From: Pteria penguin
Lineage: Eukaryota > Mollusca > Bivalvia > Pterioida > Pteriidae
DNA: 64,000 nt
Direction of reading: 5' to 3'
Assembly: GCA_035048485.1 (NCBI GenBank)
Contig: CM068580.1
Location: 56,869,983-56,933,982 of the forward strand
Part shown: positions 32,172 to 43,964 of the stretch, in pieces
Layout: every line of letters starts with the position of its first letter
How positions within the stretch are numbered: the stretch's first letter is position 1
Notes under the pieces: model-generated
What the model was told of the DNA's origin: nothing
Databases searched by the model: none
What the model saw: the letters and a program-made list of their open reading frames with translations, nothing else
Position numbers and translations under genes: made by a program

Positions 32172-33024
32172 TTTCGGCAGGAAATGCTTTCGATGAGCGA
32201 GAATGGTCGGAAAATGCTTACAGCGGACGTGACTGATAGGCAAGAGATGCTGACGGCGAGTATGAGTGGTAGGCAGGAGTTGTTTACGGCGAGTATGAGT
32301 GGTAGACAGGAGATGCTTACGGCGAGTATGAGTGGTAGACAGATGTTTATGGCGAGTGTGAGTGGTAGACAGGAGATTCTTACGGCGAGTATGAGTGGTA
32401 TACAGGAGATGCTTACGGCGAGTATGAGTGGTAGACAGGATATACTTACGGCGAGTATGAGTGGTAGACTGAAGACCGGATAGATGGGTAGACTGGAGAT
32501 GCCTACGGCGATTGTCACTGGTAGGCATGAGATGCTTATGGCTAATGTGAGTGGTAGACAGGACATGCTTACGGCGAGTATAAGTAGTAGACAGGAGATG
32601 CTTACTGCGAGTATGAATGGTAGACATGAGATGCTCACGGTAATTGTGACTGATAGGCAAGAGATGCTTACGGCGAGTATGAGTGGTAGACAGGAGATGC
32701 TTATGGCGATTGTGACTGGTATGCAGGAGATGCTAACGGCGAGTGTGGCTGGCATGCAGGAAATGTTTGCGGTAAGTGTGACTGGTAGAAAGGAGATGCT
32801 AGCGACGAGTGTGGTTGGCAGACAGGCGATTTTTACGGCAGATGTGAGTGGCCGACATGAGATGCCTATGGCGTGTGTGACTGGTCGTCAAGAAATGCTT
32901 ACGGCGGATGTGACTGGTCAGCAGAAAATGCTTACGATACATGAAAAGTGGTCGGCAGGAAATGCATACAGCGGGTGTGACTGGTCGTCAGAAGATACTT
33001 AAGGTGGATGCAACTGGTCAGCTG
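32172..33024 (+). repeat. 33 bp minisatellite, about 26 copies, open in three frames
   Basis: The unit is close to GATGCTTACGGCGAGTATGA plus GTGGTAGACAGGA. Because the unit is a multiple of three, one plus-strand and two minus-strand frames stay open across it: an 11-residue repeat such as S-G-R-Q-E-M-L-T-A-S-M on the plus strand, and two others on the minus strand. The plus frame is cut by a TAG near 32481 and shifted near 32940. No start, splice or flanking domain supports a protein, so it is annotated as a repeat. Confidence 0.85.
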
Positions 33025-33261
33025 ATGTGTCGTCCAAAACTTAATTTACTACCTGTTACTCGTCGAATAGATGCCGAAAATTTGAAAACACAAGCAAATT
33101 ATCTCATAAATATTTTAACAGAAAACTAATGATAACATTGATCTAACACAAAGAGCCAAAGAACCCATTTAAGGCCAGAGCTATGCATTATGGTGACACT
33201 TCTTAGTTTTTACTAAGTTTTACAAACTTTTTCACAGTAAATTAAACATAGGAATAAATTA

Positions 33262-33440
33262 TTGGATGTTATTCATTCATTCAGTGTGCGTTCTTTGATT
33301 CTATTGCTTTGTGGCGAGTGGGAAAATGAGGATGCAAACTTGTTAACACAGCAATTAAGTGACGGTCTTATGTCGGTACCACCATGCCATTACAATAGAA
33401 TATTTTTGTTGTCTTTCGGTGTGCTTAGTCAGCTAATTTT
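33262..33440 (+). repeat. Diverged relative of the retroelement 3' UTR
   Basis: 'CGTTCTTTGATTCTATTGCT' and 'GCGAGTGGGAAAATGAGG' align with 'CGTCTTTTGATTGTTCTGCT' and 'GTGAGTGGGAAGGTGGG' at 10370-10405, and the 19 bp module is present as TGACGGTCTTATGTCGGTA (33360-33378). Confidence 0.5.
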
Positions 33441-33520
33441 AAAAAGAAATATAAAATACTATAGAAACCGTTGCAAGATCACGGTGACAAAATAAACGCC
33501 TGAAAGTAGATGTGAGACGA

Positions 33521-33534
33521 GTTTTTTATTTATT

Positions 33535-33618
<84 letters not shown>

Positions 33619-33664
33619 TTATTATTATATTAATTATTATTATTATTATTATTATTATTATTTT
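33521..33664. repeat. (TTTA)n and (TTA)n tract
   Basis: Interleaved TTTA and TTA repeats over about 145 bases. Confidence 0.9.
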
Positions 33665-34988
33665 ATTATTGTCAACAGCGGCTAACAACCTTTTTAATTT
33701 CATGTCTGATAAATAAAAGCCCATAGCTAAGGCGGTTCTATATCCATTATATAAAAGGGAACGGCAAGGCTTGCCGCTCTCAAATAACATTGTTATACAC
33801 GATGCCTGTGACATTTAAAAATTATTGTAATTCCCTTCGTCTCTCTCATCTGGGCGTAAATTAGAAATAACAAAAGGAAATAAGAGCTGCTGTATAAGCA
33901 TTAGACCAGCCTCATTCTTCTTTTTTAATTCAATTAATTGAACACTTTATCCTGATTTTATTCCAATGTAAACATTGTGTACCGTTATGTAGGAACGTGA
34001 CAGTGAGCTAGATCATATGTTTATATAAAGTTGAATACCCTATTGATTAACAACCTTTTGAATCCAGAACTGCGGAATATGTTTGTCTGACAGATTTTTT
34101 TTTAATTTCATTTTTGTTTTTAAATGTTATGCGCAGTCTGTATGCAAATGGCGGGTGCAGCTTGCCAAACGGGCGAAGGTTGCACCACACTAGCAACTGC
34201 TCTTATACACGATTTCTGTGAATCTCAGTCTTCGTATATTATTGTGTAAAAGCTACATAATACTAGTACTATTGAACATTACAGTATCTTATACGTTTTT
34301 GCTTATATAAAATGGTATGTAAACGTGTTTATGTGTAGGGAATGATATTCAGAACGGTTCAAAAACATTCGAAAACTACTTACGAACAAACTTATATACA
34401 GATGTACATGTATGTTTAAAGACGTTGAATGACATACTCTGGAGTTAAAAAGACAACACAGCCATGTAAATATGATATGTAAAGTATATATTATACAATA
34501 AAAGTTGTGGATAATTACAAAGTAGTCTTCCAAAGACTAATGAAAAAAAAAAAAAACACCAAAAAAAAAAAAAACCAAACAAAAAAAAAAAAAAAAAAAA
34601 AAAAACCCCAAAAACATCTTTACATAAGTACATGAACTACATAGTGATTATCTGAAATTTGAAGATTTCTTGGGAGTCCATGAATTCACACACATACATG
34701 AAATGTAAAATAAGTATCTGGAAATTTGGGGGTATCTGGAGTCCATGAATTCACATACCTACGTAAGATACAGAGTATTTGAATTTTGAGGAGTTTTTGG
34801 TCTCCACGAATATATTCACATGGCTATGTAACCGCATAGAAACACTGTCGTATTATATCATAGAGCATCGATAACATAATGGAAGTATTATAGAGTAAGT
34901 TTTAAAGAAATCAAATACATTTACTGAAACAGATCTTGTCAAGAATGTAATTAACTGATCTTCATGCAGCATTTGGTCTTCCATATTA

Positions 34989-35041
<53 letters not shown>

Positions 35042-36239
35042 AATAATAACAATTTGACTTCCTTCGTCAAACAACAAATCTTATATTGAATAAACATCAG
35101 TCTAAAAATAAAGACAAATTTGTTAAGACATTTACATAAAGCACAACTCGTAGTGAACAGCGAAGGCGTATCTCCTCCACTGACATTCACCTAAAACTAA
35201 TTATAACATATATCGTCTTTGTAAAAGCATTGTGAACGACAAGAAAGGTCATCTAGAATTCTATGTGGGGTTTCTTTAACCTTTCTGCAAATGTCACTAA
35301 TAAAAGAGAATAGATTAGAACACACTGCTAGTGAAATATCTCGGCAAAGTTAGAGACGGAGGGAATAATACATTATTGAAGACTTTTAATTTTCTCTTTG
35401 ATTATGCTTACAAGAGGAAATTAGGTTGACTGTGACAAAATAGGAAAATGTCTTACAGTATAAGATGATAAGTCAAACTTGTTTATAAAGATCATTTACG
35501 AGAATACCTGAAAATGACCTTTACTTAGAGGTAGTTTTATAGCAAAGTTAATTTTGCAAGAATGGAATCTTTGAAAAGAAAATTGGGACGGCCAATTGAA
35601 TTACAGTAAACGAATACCTCTTACCACGAAATGAATCAAAAGGACTGCCATTTCAAAATAAATAATATTAAAGAGCCAATGGCAGAATAACGACCAAAGG
35701 CAATACTGAATTTAGACATAAATGTATTCTTTATAGGTAGGTTTTTTCATTTTAGAAGTGTAAATTAAGACACGTTTTACTAATTAACAGGTATGTATAT
35801 TGTTCAAAATTGTATGCAATGAAAGTTTAGTATGAAAAAAGATGACGTCAGAGATTTCCTTATTCCCGATCACATACTATAAATGTAACATAATTCTAAG
35901 CTTTAGATCACCTAGCCGAAGGCGTAAATAACCATTTTATTCATTATTTTTCCATTGTGTATAGATATCGCTGTAAACATTGTTTAGTTCTCTTATCAGC
36001 TGTATGGATTTGAATGAAAGCTTGCCCGTATGATCCTTAGGAGAGTCCGATTCAGTTTTGTTTATATATTGGTTATTGCACTTGAACAGGGGTAATATAG
36101 AAAAGTAAAAGGGGAAATTTGCTAACTCTTAAAAATCTGCTGCAAAGCCGTTCATCAGAGTACGTTTATATATCGAATTTTATCGATATATGTAAATATC
36201 CAAGGAGAATAGAACTCGCAACCTTCAATCACAAGGCAT
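33665..36239. other. No gene recognised
   Basis: Contains the perfect hairpin CGGCAAGGCTTGCCG (33763-33777), A-rich runs (34542-34610) and (AG)n. The frames are low-complexity. Confidence 0.45.
34990..35039. repeat. (AG)n microsatellite
   Basis: About 50 bases of AG. The Leu-Ser frames on the minus strand are artefacts. Confidence 0.9.
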
Positions 36240-36579
36240 GTCAGTTATGCTAAATAATCATTGACGTCACATGTTGACACATATAAAAAAAAATTAGAGG
36301 GGAGGACACCGATTTTTCGCCGATCTGGGGTTTCCCTAATTTTCCGTATTTTTTTTTTTTTTTTTTTTGGATGCAATAAAAGCTTTCGTCAGTTACCTTG
36401 TACTTTATTATGCATCTGTATGCACTCGCATTTTCTCTCAACAAGCTTTTCGCGGCAGAAATCAGTCAATTTTATCCATCAGCAGTCTGCAGCTGTAAAC
36501 ATTCAAAGTGACTTCCGGTAGACACGGAGCGAATTTCAAGGTAAGCCCTGGTTGGTCGATATTAAATATACGTCATAAT
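36240..36579 (+). repeat. Left arm of a giant inverted repeat
   Basis: About 340 bases, from GTCAGTTATGCTAAATAATC to GTCGATATTAAATATACGTC and onward. It pairs with 36745-37066 with only scattered mismatches, apart from a T-run in this arm. It contains GAATTTCAAGGTAAGCCC, a good splice-donor context. Confidence 0.85.
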
Positions 36580-36744
36580 AAATTTAAATTGATCAAATTG
36601 AATGAAAGAGTAAAAAATGTTCATTTCATGGTAAGTTATGCTCAAATAATACATAAATGCCAGAAAATTTTAAATAATATTTTTTTTTAATTTTTTTTTT
36701 AAATAAATTGAACTTGTTGTATCCTTGTCAGCTTGAATTCTTCG

Positions 36745-37066
36745 ATTATGACGGATATTTAATATCGACCAATCTGGACTTACCTTGAAATTCGCTCCGT
36801 GTCTACCGGGAGTCACTTTGAAAGTTTACAGCTGCAGACGGCTGATGGATAAAATTGACCGATTTCTGCCGTGAAAAGCTTGTTGAGAGAAAATGCGAGT
36901 GCATACAGATGCATAATAAAGTACAAGGTAACTGACGAAAGCTTTTATTCCATAAAAAAATATGGAAAATTAGGGAAACCCCAGATCGGCGAAAAATCAG
37001 TGTCCTCCCTTCTTTTTTTTTATATGTGTCAACATATGACGCCAATGATTATTTAGCGTAACTGAC
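36745..37066 (-). repeat. Right arm of the giant inverted repeat
   Basis: The reverse complement of the left arm. It ends ATTATTTAGCGTAACTGAC. The 165-base spacer (36580-36744) is AT-rich and without a gene. ATG frames in each arm are the same sequence read in the two directions and are not treated as genes. Confidence 0.85.
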
Positions 37067-37091
37067 GTGCCCTGTGCCTTCAATTTACAAG

Positions 37092-37217
37092 ATGAACTCT
37101 CTAATCAATCTGCAAGTCATGCCTTGCTGGCGCGAATTAAGAGAATTTGTTGACAGGGAGTTCATACCAGACACATATTTTCCAAGAGGATGTCCAACCA
37201 TTTGTCAAGACGTAAAT
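37092..37217 (+). CDS. Possible first coding exon of an unidentified gene
   Basis: ATG at 37092 opens 42 codons containing C-W-R-E-L-R-E-F-V-D-R-E-F and P-R-G-C-P-T-I-C-Q-D, ending at a strong donor, AAT|GTAAGTAAG, in phase 0. The frame stops 9 bases past the donor if unspliced. The composition (Cys, Trp, Arg, Pro) is unlike the surrounding AT-rich DNA. No downstream partner exon was found in the window. The right arm of a giant inverted repeat ends about 25 bases upstream, so the exon may belong to a transposon or may have gained a new upstream region. I do not recognise the protein. Confidence 0.35.
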
Positions 37218-37562
37218 GTAAGTAAGTAGATCCCGACCCCAGTCCCTTATCTCTGGATCCAAGCATGCCAAGCATTACTTTGATATATATAGGTTGCAAG
37301 CTATAAGCACCGAAATGGACGATATTTCTTTATCGATTTCAAGTGTGCTACGAAATTCTGAATATATGCTATTAGCTTTTTTAGTTCCCAGTTGTAATCT
37401 TTGAGGAGTTAACTAAATTGTGTGGATTTTACGCTGATTTGTTATTGTTTGATGTACAAAACTCTAGTTATATTCATGTATTTCTCCATTTATATGCAGA
37501 AAACAGATAAGCTAAAACCTTAAAGAAATCTCATCTAACACGATCCTCATACCCTATTAATT

Positions 37563-37778
37563 ACCAGAGGCGGATTTAGAGGGGGGGGGGGATGCAATAA
37601 GTCCGCTCCCTCCCCTTTTTGCCACAAATTAACAATTCATGTATAAATGATAATATTAAAACACTCAAATAATATGAGTAAAACTCCAGATGCGGCACCC
37701 AAAATGGCTGAGTATTTTTGCTAATACTTGACTTTCATATATGCCCCCCTTTTCGAACATCCTTGATCTGCCACTGAT
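37563..37778. mobile_element. hAT-type or similar MITE with CAGTGGCGGAT-like ends
   Basis: CAGAGGCGGATTTAGAGG at the left and, in reverse, CAGTGGCAGATCAAGGATG at the right. A G-run and a matching CCCCCTTTT follow the ends. The same end type recurs at 53558-53752 and, as one end, near 47690. No 8 bp target duplication was confirmed. Confidence 0.5.
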
Positions 37779-39559
37779 TACAACGGCTCATATAATCCTA
37801 GTTGCATGTTCTCTGTAGATAAACCCCCCGTTAATGACAATCCGAGTATCGGAATTCTTACCCACTAACCTAGATATTCCATAACAAACTACAAACTACC
37901 CATTTCCTAAACGTTGTCGGCTCCGTATCATTTCGCCTTTATCTTTCAATTGGATCTATATCAATTTCCAAAGGTCTATGCACATTTTCTATTGTATAAA
38001 TCACACTTACGGCAATTAAGCGTGATGTGGCTAGAGTACCATTGTATGTTAGTGGGCCATCGATTGACTCGCAGTGATCTGATTAGTAACAGCATTTGCG
38101 TAGTGTGTTTTATCCCCATGGCCGCTCAGCATCCTTCGTCTGCGACTTCCTATTGATTCCAGACGGATGTTGCCTGTGGATTTCCTAGAACAACGGTTCA
38201 CGTTGATGTTTTGTTATGTGCTTTTTAATGTATACATTTTACTTATATATTCATACGCATTTTTGTTTTACTAAATTCAAGATTTTCATTGTAATATCAA
38301 TGATATTAGGTTATGTTATTTTTTTAAATGCCACGAGAATTACGTTTCATTTCATTGCCCTCAAGACAACACTAAAGTTGCACAAAATTTAAAAAAAAAA
38401 TCATATATTCGAAATTGCTCTATGCATGTGTTATAACATCAAAATTTCGATGTTGTGTGGCCCTGGCTCTTTCTATACAATGTTGTTTCACATTCATCTA
38501 ATATTTATAACCTAAATCTATCTATCTATCTACCTACCTACCTACATATCTATCTGGCTGGCTGGCAACGAAATCTAGTCATTCCTCTTCCTTTCTTAAT
38601 TTTCTAAATCCTAGATTCGGATTCAATACTTAAGTGTCGCCAATACGTACATGCAAAATTGCCAAACATATAGCATGATACAACCTTAGCTATGTACGTA
38701 ATGTCATCCTTTAAAGAAGTATGAAGTACTAATCACATTAATAAGAAACGAACTCCATATGAAACACCTCAAAAATACGGTTAAAACAAATATAACGCCA
38801 TAGGACACCTTTACACATAATGTTATTGTCAATGGCATGTTTCGGCATAAAATGAGTGGTCAGTACATCCTCTTAATAATATAAAATCTATGAAACACTT
38901 AAAAACTTAAATTACATTCAATGATACAATAAGAGTATTTTATTGCAAAGTTTTGCAACAATTTCGGAGATATCCCAGCACATAATATAAAATCTGAATT
39001 AATCTTCATCAGACATCTGACCAAAATTGCTATTTATAAAGCTCATCTACCTGTACAAACAAGGCATTGCTGAGCGCGTAATATAGTGGGTATTTCATAA
39101 AAAGATGTCGTTTATTCGGGCTCTACTTCACTATACAATTAAACATTGTGGTTCACATGTAAATTAAAATATCTAACTGTCTCTATTGCAAAAGGTGCAA
39201 TTCCACATGTGAATTTAACGAATGCTGTTCTGTGACAACTTGACATATCCTTCTTAAGATATGGTTCAATATAAAAAATTTTTTTTATTTGTAGTCTGAA
39301 TCATTCTCACGTTTGTGTAATTGCATGTCTTACGTGGGTAGAGTCTAACGTGTGGATGACTAAGACTATAGATAAACAAACCGGCAAATTTGACACAAGT
39401 TGGGAAAAATTGTATGCAGAGCCTTCAGACGAGAAATCGGGGATAAATTTTTATTGCCGATCGTTTGCTTATTGTTTATATATGTTTGATATTAAGCTTT
39501 GATGCCGAATGCATAGAATCGTGCGTGTCATTCTGTTTATCGAAATTACAAGTTTGCGC
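37779..39559. other. No gene recognised
   Basis: An 80-codon frame at 37914 lacks motifs. No partner exon for the 37092 candidate was found here. Confidence 0.4.
38517..38572. repeat. (CTAT/CTAC)n tetranucleotide tract
   Basis: CTATCTATCTATCTACCTAC and similar, about 55 bases. Confidence 0.85.
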
Positions 39560-40110
39560 AATGTAAGGAATTGTGGCCCTATCATCCAAACAGGGCCACG
39601 TGTTCCAGCTAAACAGAAACACTTTGTATTTACAGTCATTGCATTACGCAGACACTTGTCGCTTAAAATATCTAAAAGCCTCTTTAGATCATTATTACTT
39701 TCTGTTGCAACACCACATCATCTGCATGTAGTAAAATATCCATTTTTTGCCATTTATATCCACTCCAAAGTCAAGAGCATTAAAATTTTTATGTTTAACA
39801 TAGATGAGTTATGAAGCTATTGCACATAATGGGTGAAAGCAACCCCCCCCCCCTATTTTCTTGCTATAAGCCTTGACTCACATCAAGCCATGTGGACAAC
39901 TTGTTACCTAGCTTTATATGACACGGTACATTGTTATAAATAGCATGTACGTATCACCTGAACACACTTTGTACTCAAACCTAGCTCTTCAAGTTTAAAA
40001 AAAAAACATAATCTGTCCACTTTCTCATACACTTCTATAATCAATAAAAGCTTGATAAGCGCGTAATCTTATACTTTTTCTTGTTTCCGATGGTTCCTCT
40101 TCCACATTAT
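39560..40110 (-). mobile_element. Decayed LINE reverse-transcriptase core
   Basis: Read on the minus strand, blocks appear in RT order but in shifting frames: A-F-I-D-Y-R-S, K-L-E-E-L-G-L-S-T-K-C-V-Q-V-I-R-T, a 'SPIM' block after a C-run near 39850, H-A-D-D-V-V (catalytic YADD equivalent, near 39735), and L-L-D-I-L-S-D-K-C-L-R-N-A-M. Stops and frame changes separate all of them. The ATG frames reported on the plus strand here are chance overlaps. Confidence 0.7.
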
Positions 40111-40235
40111 GTCCATACCGTTGAAGGTAATATATGACATATATGGCTGAACGGCCAAAAAGGAAAGTCGAACCCACATTCTGACGATAACGAAGCAACT
40201 CTTGAATCACTCAGTCACTTCGTCTTTTAGCTCTA

Positions 40236-41470
40236 ACTCTCATGAGCTTCACCTTACTTGACTACAGCACCATTGATGCATAAGCATTCTCTTACCTGAC
40301 TTGGCCTCACTGACTTGAGCATCACCTTACTTGACTTGGCTTCACTGACTTGAGCATCACCTTACTTGACTTGGCCTCACTGACTTGAGCATCACCTTAC
40401 TTGACTTGGCCTCACTGACTTGAGCATCACCTTACTTGACTTGGCCTCACTGACTGTTGAGCATCACCTTACTTGACTTCGCCCTACTGAATCTCGAGTA
40501 TCACCTTCTTTGACTTCGCCCCACTGAATCTTGAGCATCCCTTTACCTGTCTTTGCATCACTGACTCATGAGCATCACTTTACCTGACTTCGCCCCACTG
40601 ACTGGAGCATCGCCATACTTGACTGCACCACTAACACATGAACTTCACGTTACCTGACTTTGCACCACTGACTCATGAGCTTCACATTACTTGACTTCGC
40701 CCCACTGAATCTTGAGCATCTCTTTACCTGACGTTGTCCCTAATGACTCATGAGCATCACCTCACCTGACTTCGCCACACTGACTCATGAGCACCACCTT
40801 ACCTGACTTCGCCCCACTGACTCATGAGCTTCACATTACTTGACTTCGCCCCACTGAATCTTGAGCATCTCTTTACCTGACGTTGTCCCTAATGACTCAT
40901 GAGCATCACCTCACCTGACTTCGCCCCACTGACTCATGAGCATCACCTTCCCTGACTTCGCCCCACTGACTCATGAGCATCACCTTCCCTGACTTCGCCC
41001 CACTGACTCATGAGCATCACCTTACCCGACTTCGCCCCACTGACTCTGAAGCATTCTGTATCTGACTTTGCACCACTAACACATTAACTTCATGTTACTT
41101 GACATTGCACACCGACTCATGAGCATCACTTTACCTATATTTGCACTGTTCACTCATGAGCTTCGCATTACCTGATTTTACACCACTGACTCATGAACAT
41201 CACCTTATCTGACTTAGCACCCCTGACTCATGAGCATCATTTACATGACATTGCACAGTGACTTTGGAACATCACCTTACCTGACTTCGCACAGTGATTC
41301 ATTGAACATCATCTTACCTGACCTTGGTCCACTGATTCTGGAGCATCACCGTAGTTGAGTTTGCACCACTAACACATGAACCTCACGTTACGTGACTTTG
41401 CACCACTGACTCGTGAGCATCACCTTACATTTGTACCTGTCACCTTACCAGACTGCACACTGACTCCAAA
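40236..41470 (+). repeat. 35-37 bp minisatellite, about 34 copies, with recurrent TGACTCA
   Basis: Early units (to about 40455) are 35 bp, near GAGCATCACCTTACTTGACT plus TGGCCTCACTGACTT. Later units are near 37 bp and end CCCCACTGACTCATGAG. About ten contain TGACTCAT. A higher-order duplication of about 149 bp is seen (near 40680-40775 and 40829-40925, both with 'GACGTTGTCCCTAATGACTC'). Confidence 0.9.
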
Positions 41471-41934
41471 CCGTAGATTCACCCCTGATGCGGTGCCATG
41501 ATATGTTGAGACTGAAAACTAAATCATCGAAGAATAATGTATACTCTATCTATTATCAATATGTTTGTACAAGCGATAACCAATCAAACCATGCTAGGTG
41601 TCTCTGCCATCTGATTGCTTGATTATGTAATTAAGAAGACATGATGAAATGTTAAGAAACAGATTTATATTGAGAGACCATGGTACTCATTTTCAATATA
41701 TTGTTATTTTCTTTTTTCTTTTTTTTTCTGCTTTAAAACATACAGTGTATATAACCCTACTCCATACTAATTACTCATGTATTTAATATAGATATGTACT
41801 TATATATCTTACTGGGATTATATACATGTATACATGCGTTATATACTTCTTGATCACCGATGTATGTCAGCAGTAGTTAAATCAATAAACAATTGAATTG
41901 AATTGAATAATGAAGATATGTTCGATATCTATGA

Positions 41935-42125
41935 AGGCAATCTTCTGACAACTCATAGAAGTATTTGACAGGTCGACATACAAGTAAATCTCACCAGTCG
42001 ACACAATTTTCTGACAACATATATGTGACAAGTCGACATACATGTAAATCTCATCATTCAATACATTTTTTTCTGACAACTCACATAATGTGATAAGTCG
42101 ACACAAAATCTGACCGGCAATGAAA
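41935..42125 (+). repeat. Three imperfect copies of a 65-70 bp unit
   Basis: 'TTCTGACAAC', a 'TGACAAGTCGACATACATGT'-like block and 'AAATCTCA' recur three times. This is a small decayed tandem repeat. Confidence 0.55.
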
Positions 42126-43775
42126 AATCGAGTCAATATGCGTCTATAATAAACCGATTTTAAATATTAATTGGCCTTAAGCATTTTACTTCAATTATAA
42201 AACATTTTTCCTATTAGCGAGAAATGGACCGTATAATATTATTATATAATCAATTCTTCTCATCCCGTAATGTTTAACATGTTTAAACAGGTTTCTGTAG
42301 ATTTACAGTAGAAAAGATAATCTTTGAATTTCTTTGATACGATATCATCCTGTATCAAGGAGTCATCTGTTTATAGCAACCCCATGTCATTTTCTCTATT
42401 TTACTGACAGAGACATATATACACATGTGTATATATATCTCTATTACTGACAGTTAAAGTAGTACATGTATAAGTAATTACGTTACTGTTTCACACAGAA
42501 ATATAATTGTAGTATTTATATGGAAAAATATTTTAATAACTCTTGTTGACATCTGATGAATGTAAAACAACTCTCTTACTTTTTTTTTCATTATCTCTAG
42601 TTTTCAACCTTTTTCCCTTATACCCTCTTTAATGTTAGTATATATTCCTATTTTTAGAAGAAAAAGAAGAAGATGATGAAGAAAGAAAGAGAGAGAGAAA
42701 ATATTCCCCCTCCTCCCCTTAACCCCCCCCCCCCCCCCCCCCCATGTAAAAAAAAGTAAAGACGAAAAAATTGAATCCAATATTATATTTTGCCACGCTT
42801 AAGCACTGACACATTTTCTTCAATTTGATAAACTTATTATATCTGGTCCATTTCCTTAACCATTATCAGATCAATCGAATATGACGTCAAAGTCGCCAAA
42901 AAACCCTTAAATCTCTTACTTCTACATAACTTGCATACTGACGGGAATTGCCATCACGGCCATTGTCCTTGACATTCATCCTTGTTTTTGTAGTCGCAAT
43001 CTTCTCTGTGACGCATTGGTATCGATTAGAAAAGCGATATGTTAACGCGTGGGTGGTGGGGGAGGAATAACTAGCAGACGATATCAAAAGGCGCTGATAT
43101 TCCAGACGCGTTCGTCAAGGTTTTCTTCGACGGAATAATTTCCGTATGCTGTGTTGTCCTTTTGCATTACATCTGAATTAGGAAAAGCTTCATTTTAATT
43201 CTATGCAGACGATACTATCTATACATGAGATTTTTTGTTGCATTTGATTGTCAAATAATTTTTGTATATTCCTAGTGACATAAAATTTGATAGATGATTG
43301 ATCCATAGTTATACAACGGGGTTGGGTTTATTTTCAGTCAGTTTGAATCTATAAATTGGTTGACGAATGCTGCATGCTGCATACGTGAAGATTTCCCGAC
43401 GAAAAATGATTCGAATTAGAAAATTTTAAAGTAAAAGGAAAATTATACTTATTTGTGAGTGTGGTGGGGTGGGTGGGTGTAAAATAAAAATGGAATGAAA
43501 AATGCTTCGAGACATACACATAGAGAGTTTTGTTCGATACAGACTCTTGCCTACCAATGTCGAATTTTCAGCAGGTCAATATTTGAGCGATGCGTGAGCA
43601 GTGTCAGTTATGTTATAAATCACCAAAGCGGCATTAAGGACAGAGAAATAAATACAAACAATCTTTTAATGAACAGTGAAATATATCCTCACAAGCAAGT
43701 GAAGGCATAATATATGGAATCTGTTTTAAAGGAAATATTCCGGACATGAAAACATTGAAGCGACGCGGATTAGCA
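42126..43775. other. No gene recognised
   Basis: AT-rich with a C-run. The frames at 42887 and 43495 are short and unsupported. Confidence 0.45.
42660..42745. repeat. GA-rich tract and a C-run of about 19-20
   Basis: AAGAAGAAGATGATGAAGAA, (GA)n, then C-rich sequence ending in a long C-run. Confidence 0.85.
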
Positions 43776-43788
43776 CATACAAGATGTA
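43776..43788. repeat. Left target site duplication of the 43789 SINE
   Basis: CATACAAGATGTA, identical to 43965-43977. Confidence 0.85.
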
Positions 43789-43964
43789 TTTTAGTTAGTT
43801 AGTTGATTGGTGTTTTACGTCGCTTTCAACAATATTTCAGTTATATCGCGACATGGAAGCAGGAGGTTACCAACCTCTTAAACATAGTGGCGCAACCCGG
43901 GAATCGAACCCGGATCGTCGGCGCCGCAAGCCAAGCGCTTAACCACTACACCACGCCTGCTCCT
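43789..43964 (-). mobile_element. Full-length second-family SINE with a perfect 13 bp target duplication
   Basis: On the minus strand the head reads GGCGTGGTGTAGTGGTTAAG (A box) and GATCCGGGTTCGATTCCC (B box). Then come TTAAGAGGTTGGTAACCTCC and TGTCGCGATATAACTGAAAT, with a tail of GACGTAAAACACCAATCA and (AACT)n. It is flanked by CATACAAGATGTA at 43776-43788 and 43965-43977. Confidence 0.9.

Noticed and set aside
32105..32755. 216-codon minus-strand frame as a real gene
   Set aside because: It is the antisense of a 33 bp minisatellite, and a third frame is equally open.
36261..36521. 86-codon and 80-codon frames in the inverted-repeat arms as paralogous genes
   Set aside because: They are the same repeat read from the two arms, pass through a T-run, and are not supported by splicing or motifs.
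39509..39814. 101-codon plus-strand frame
   Set aside because: The opposite strand shows decayed LINE RT blocks, including the catalytic ADD box, so this frame is a shadow.
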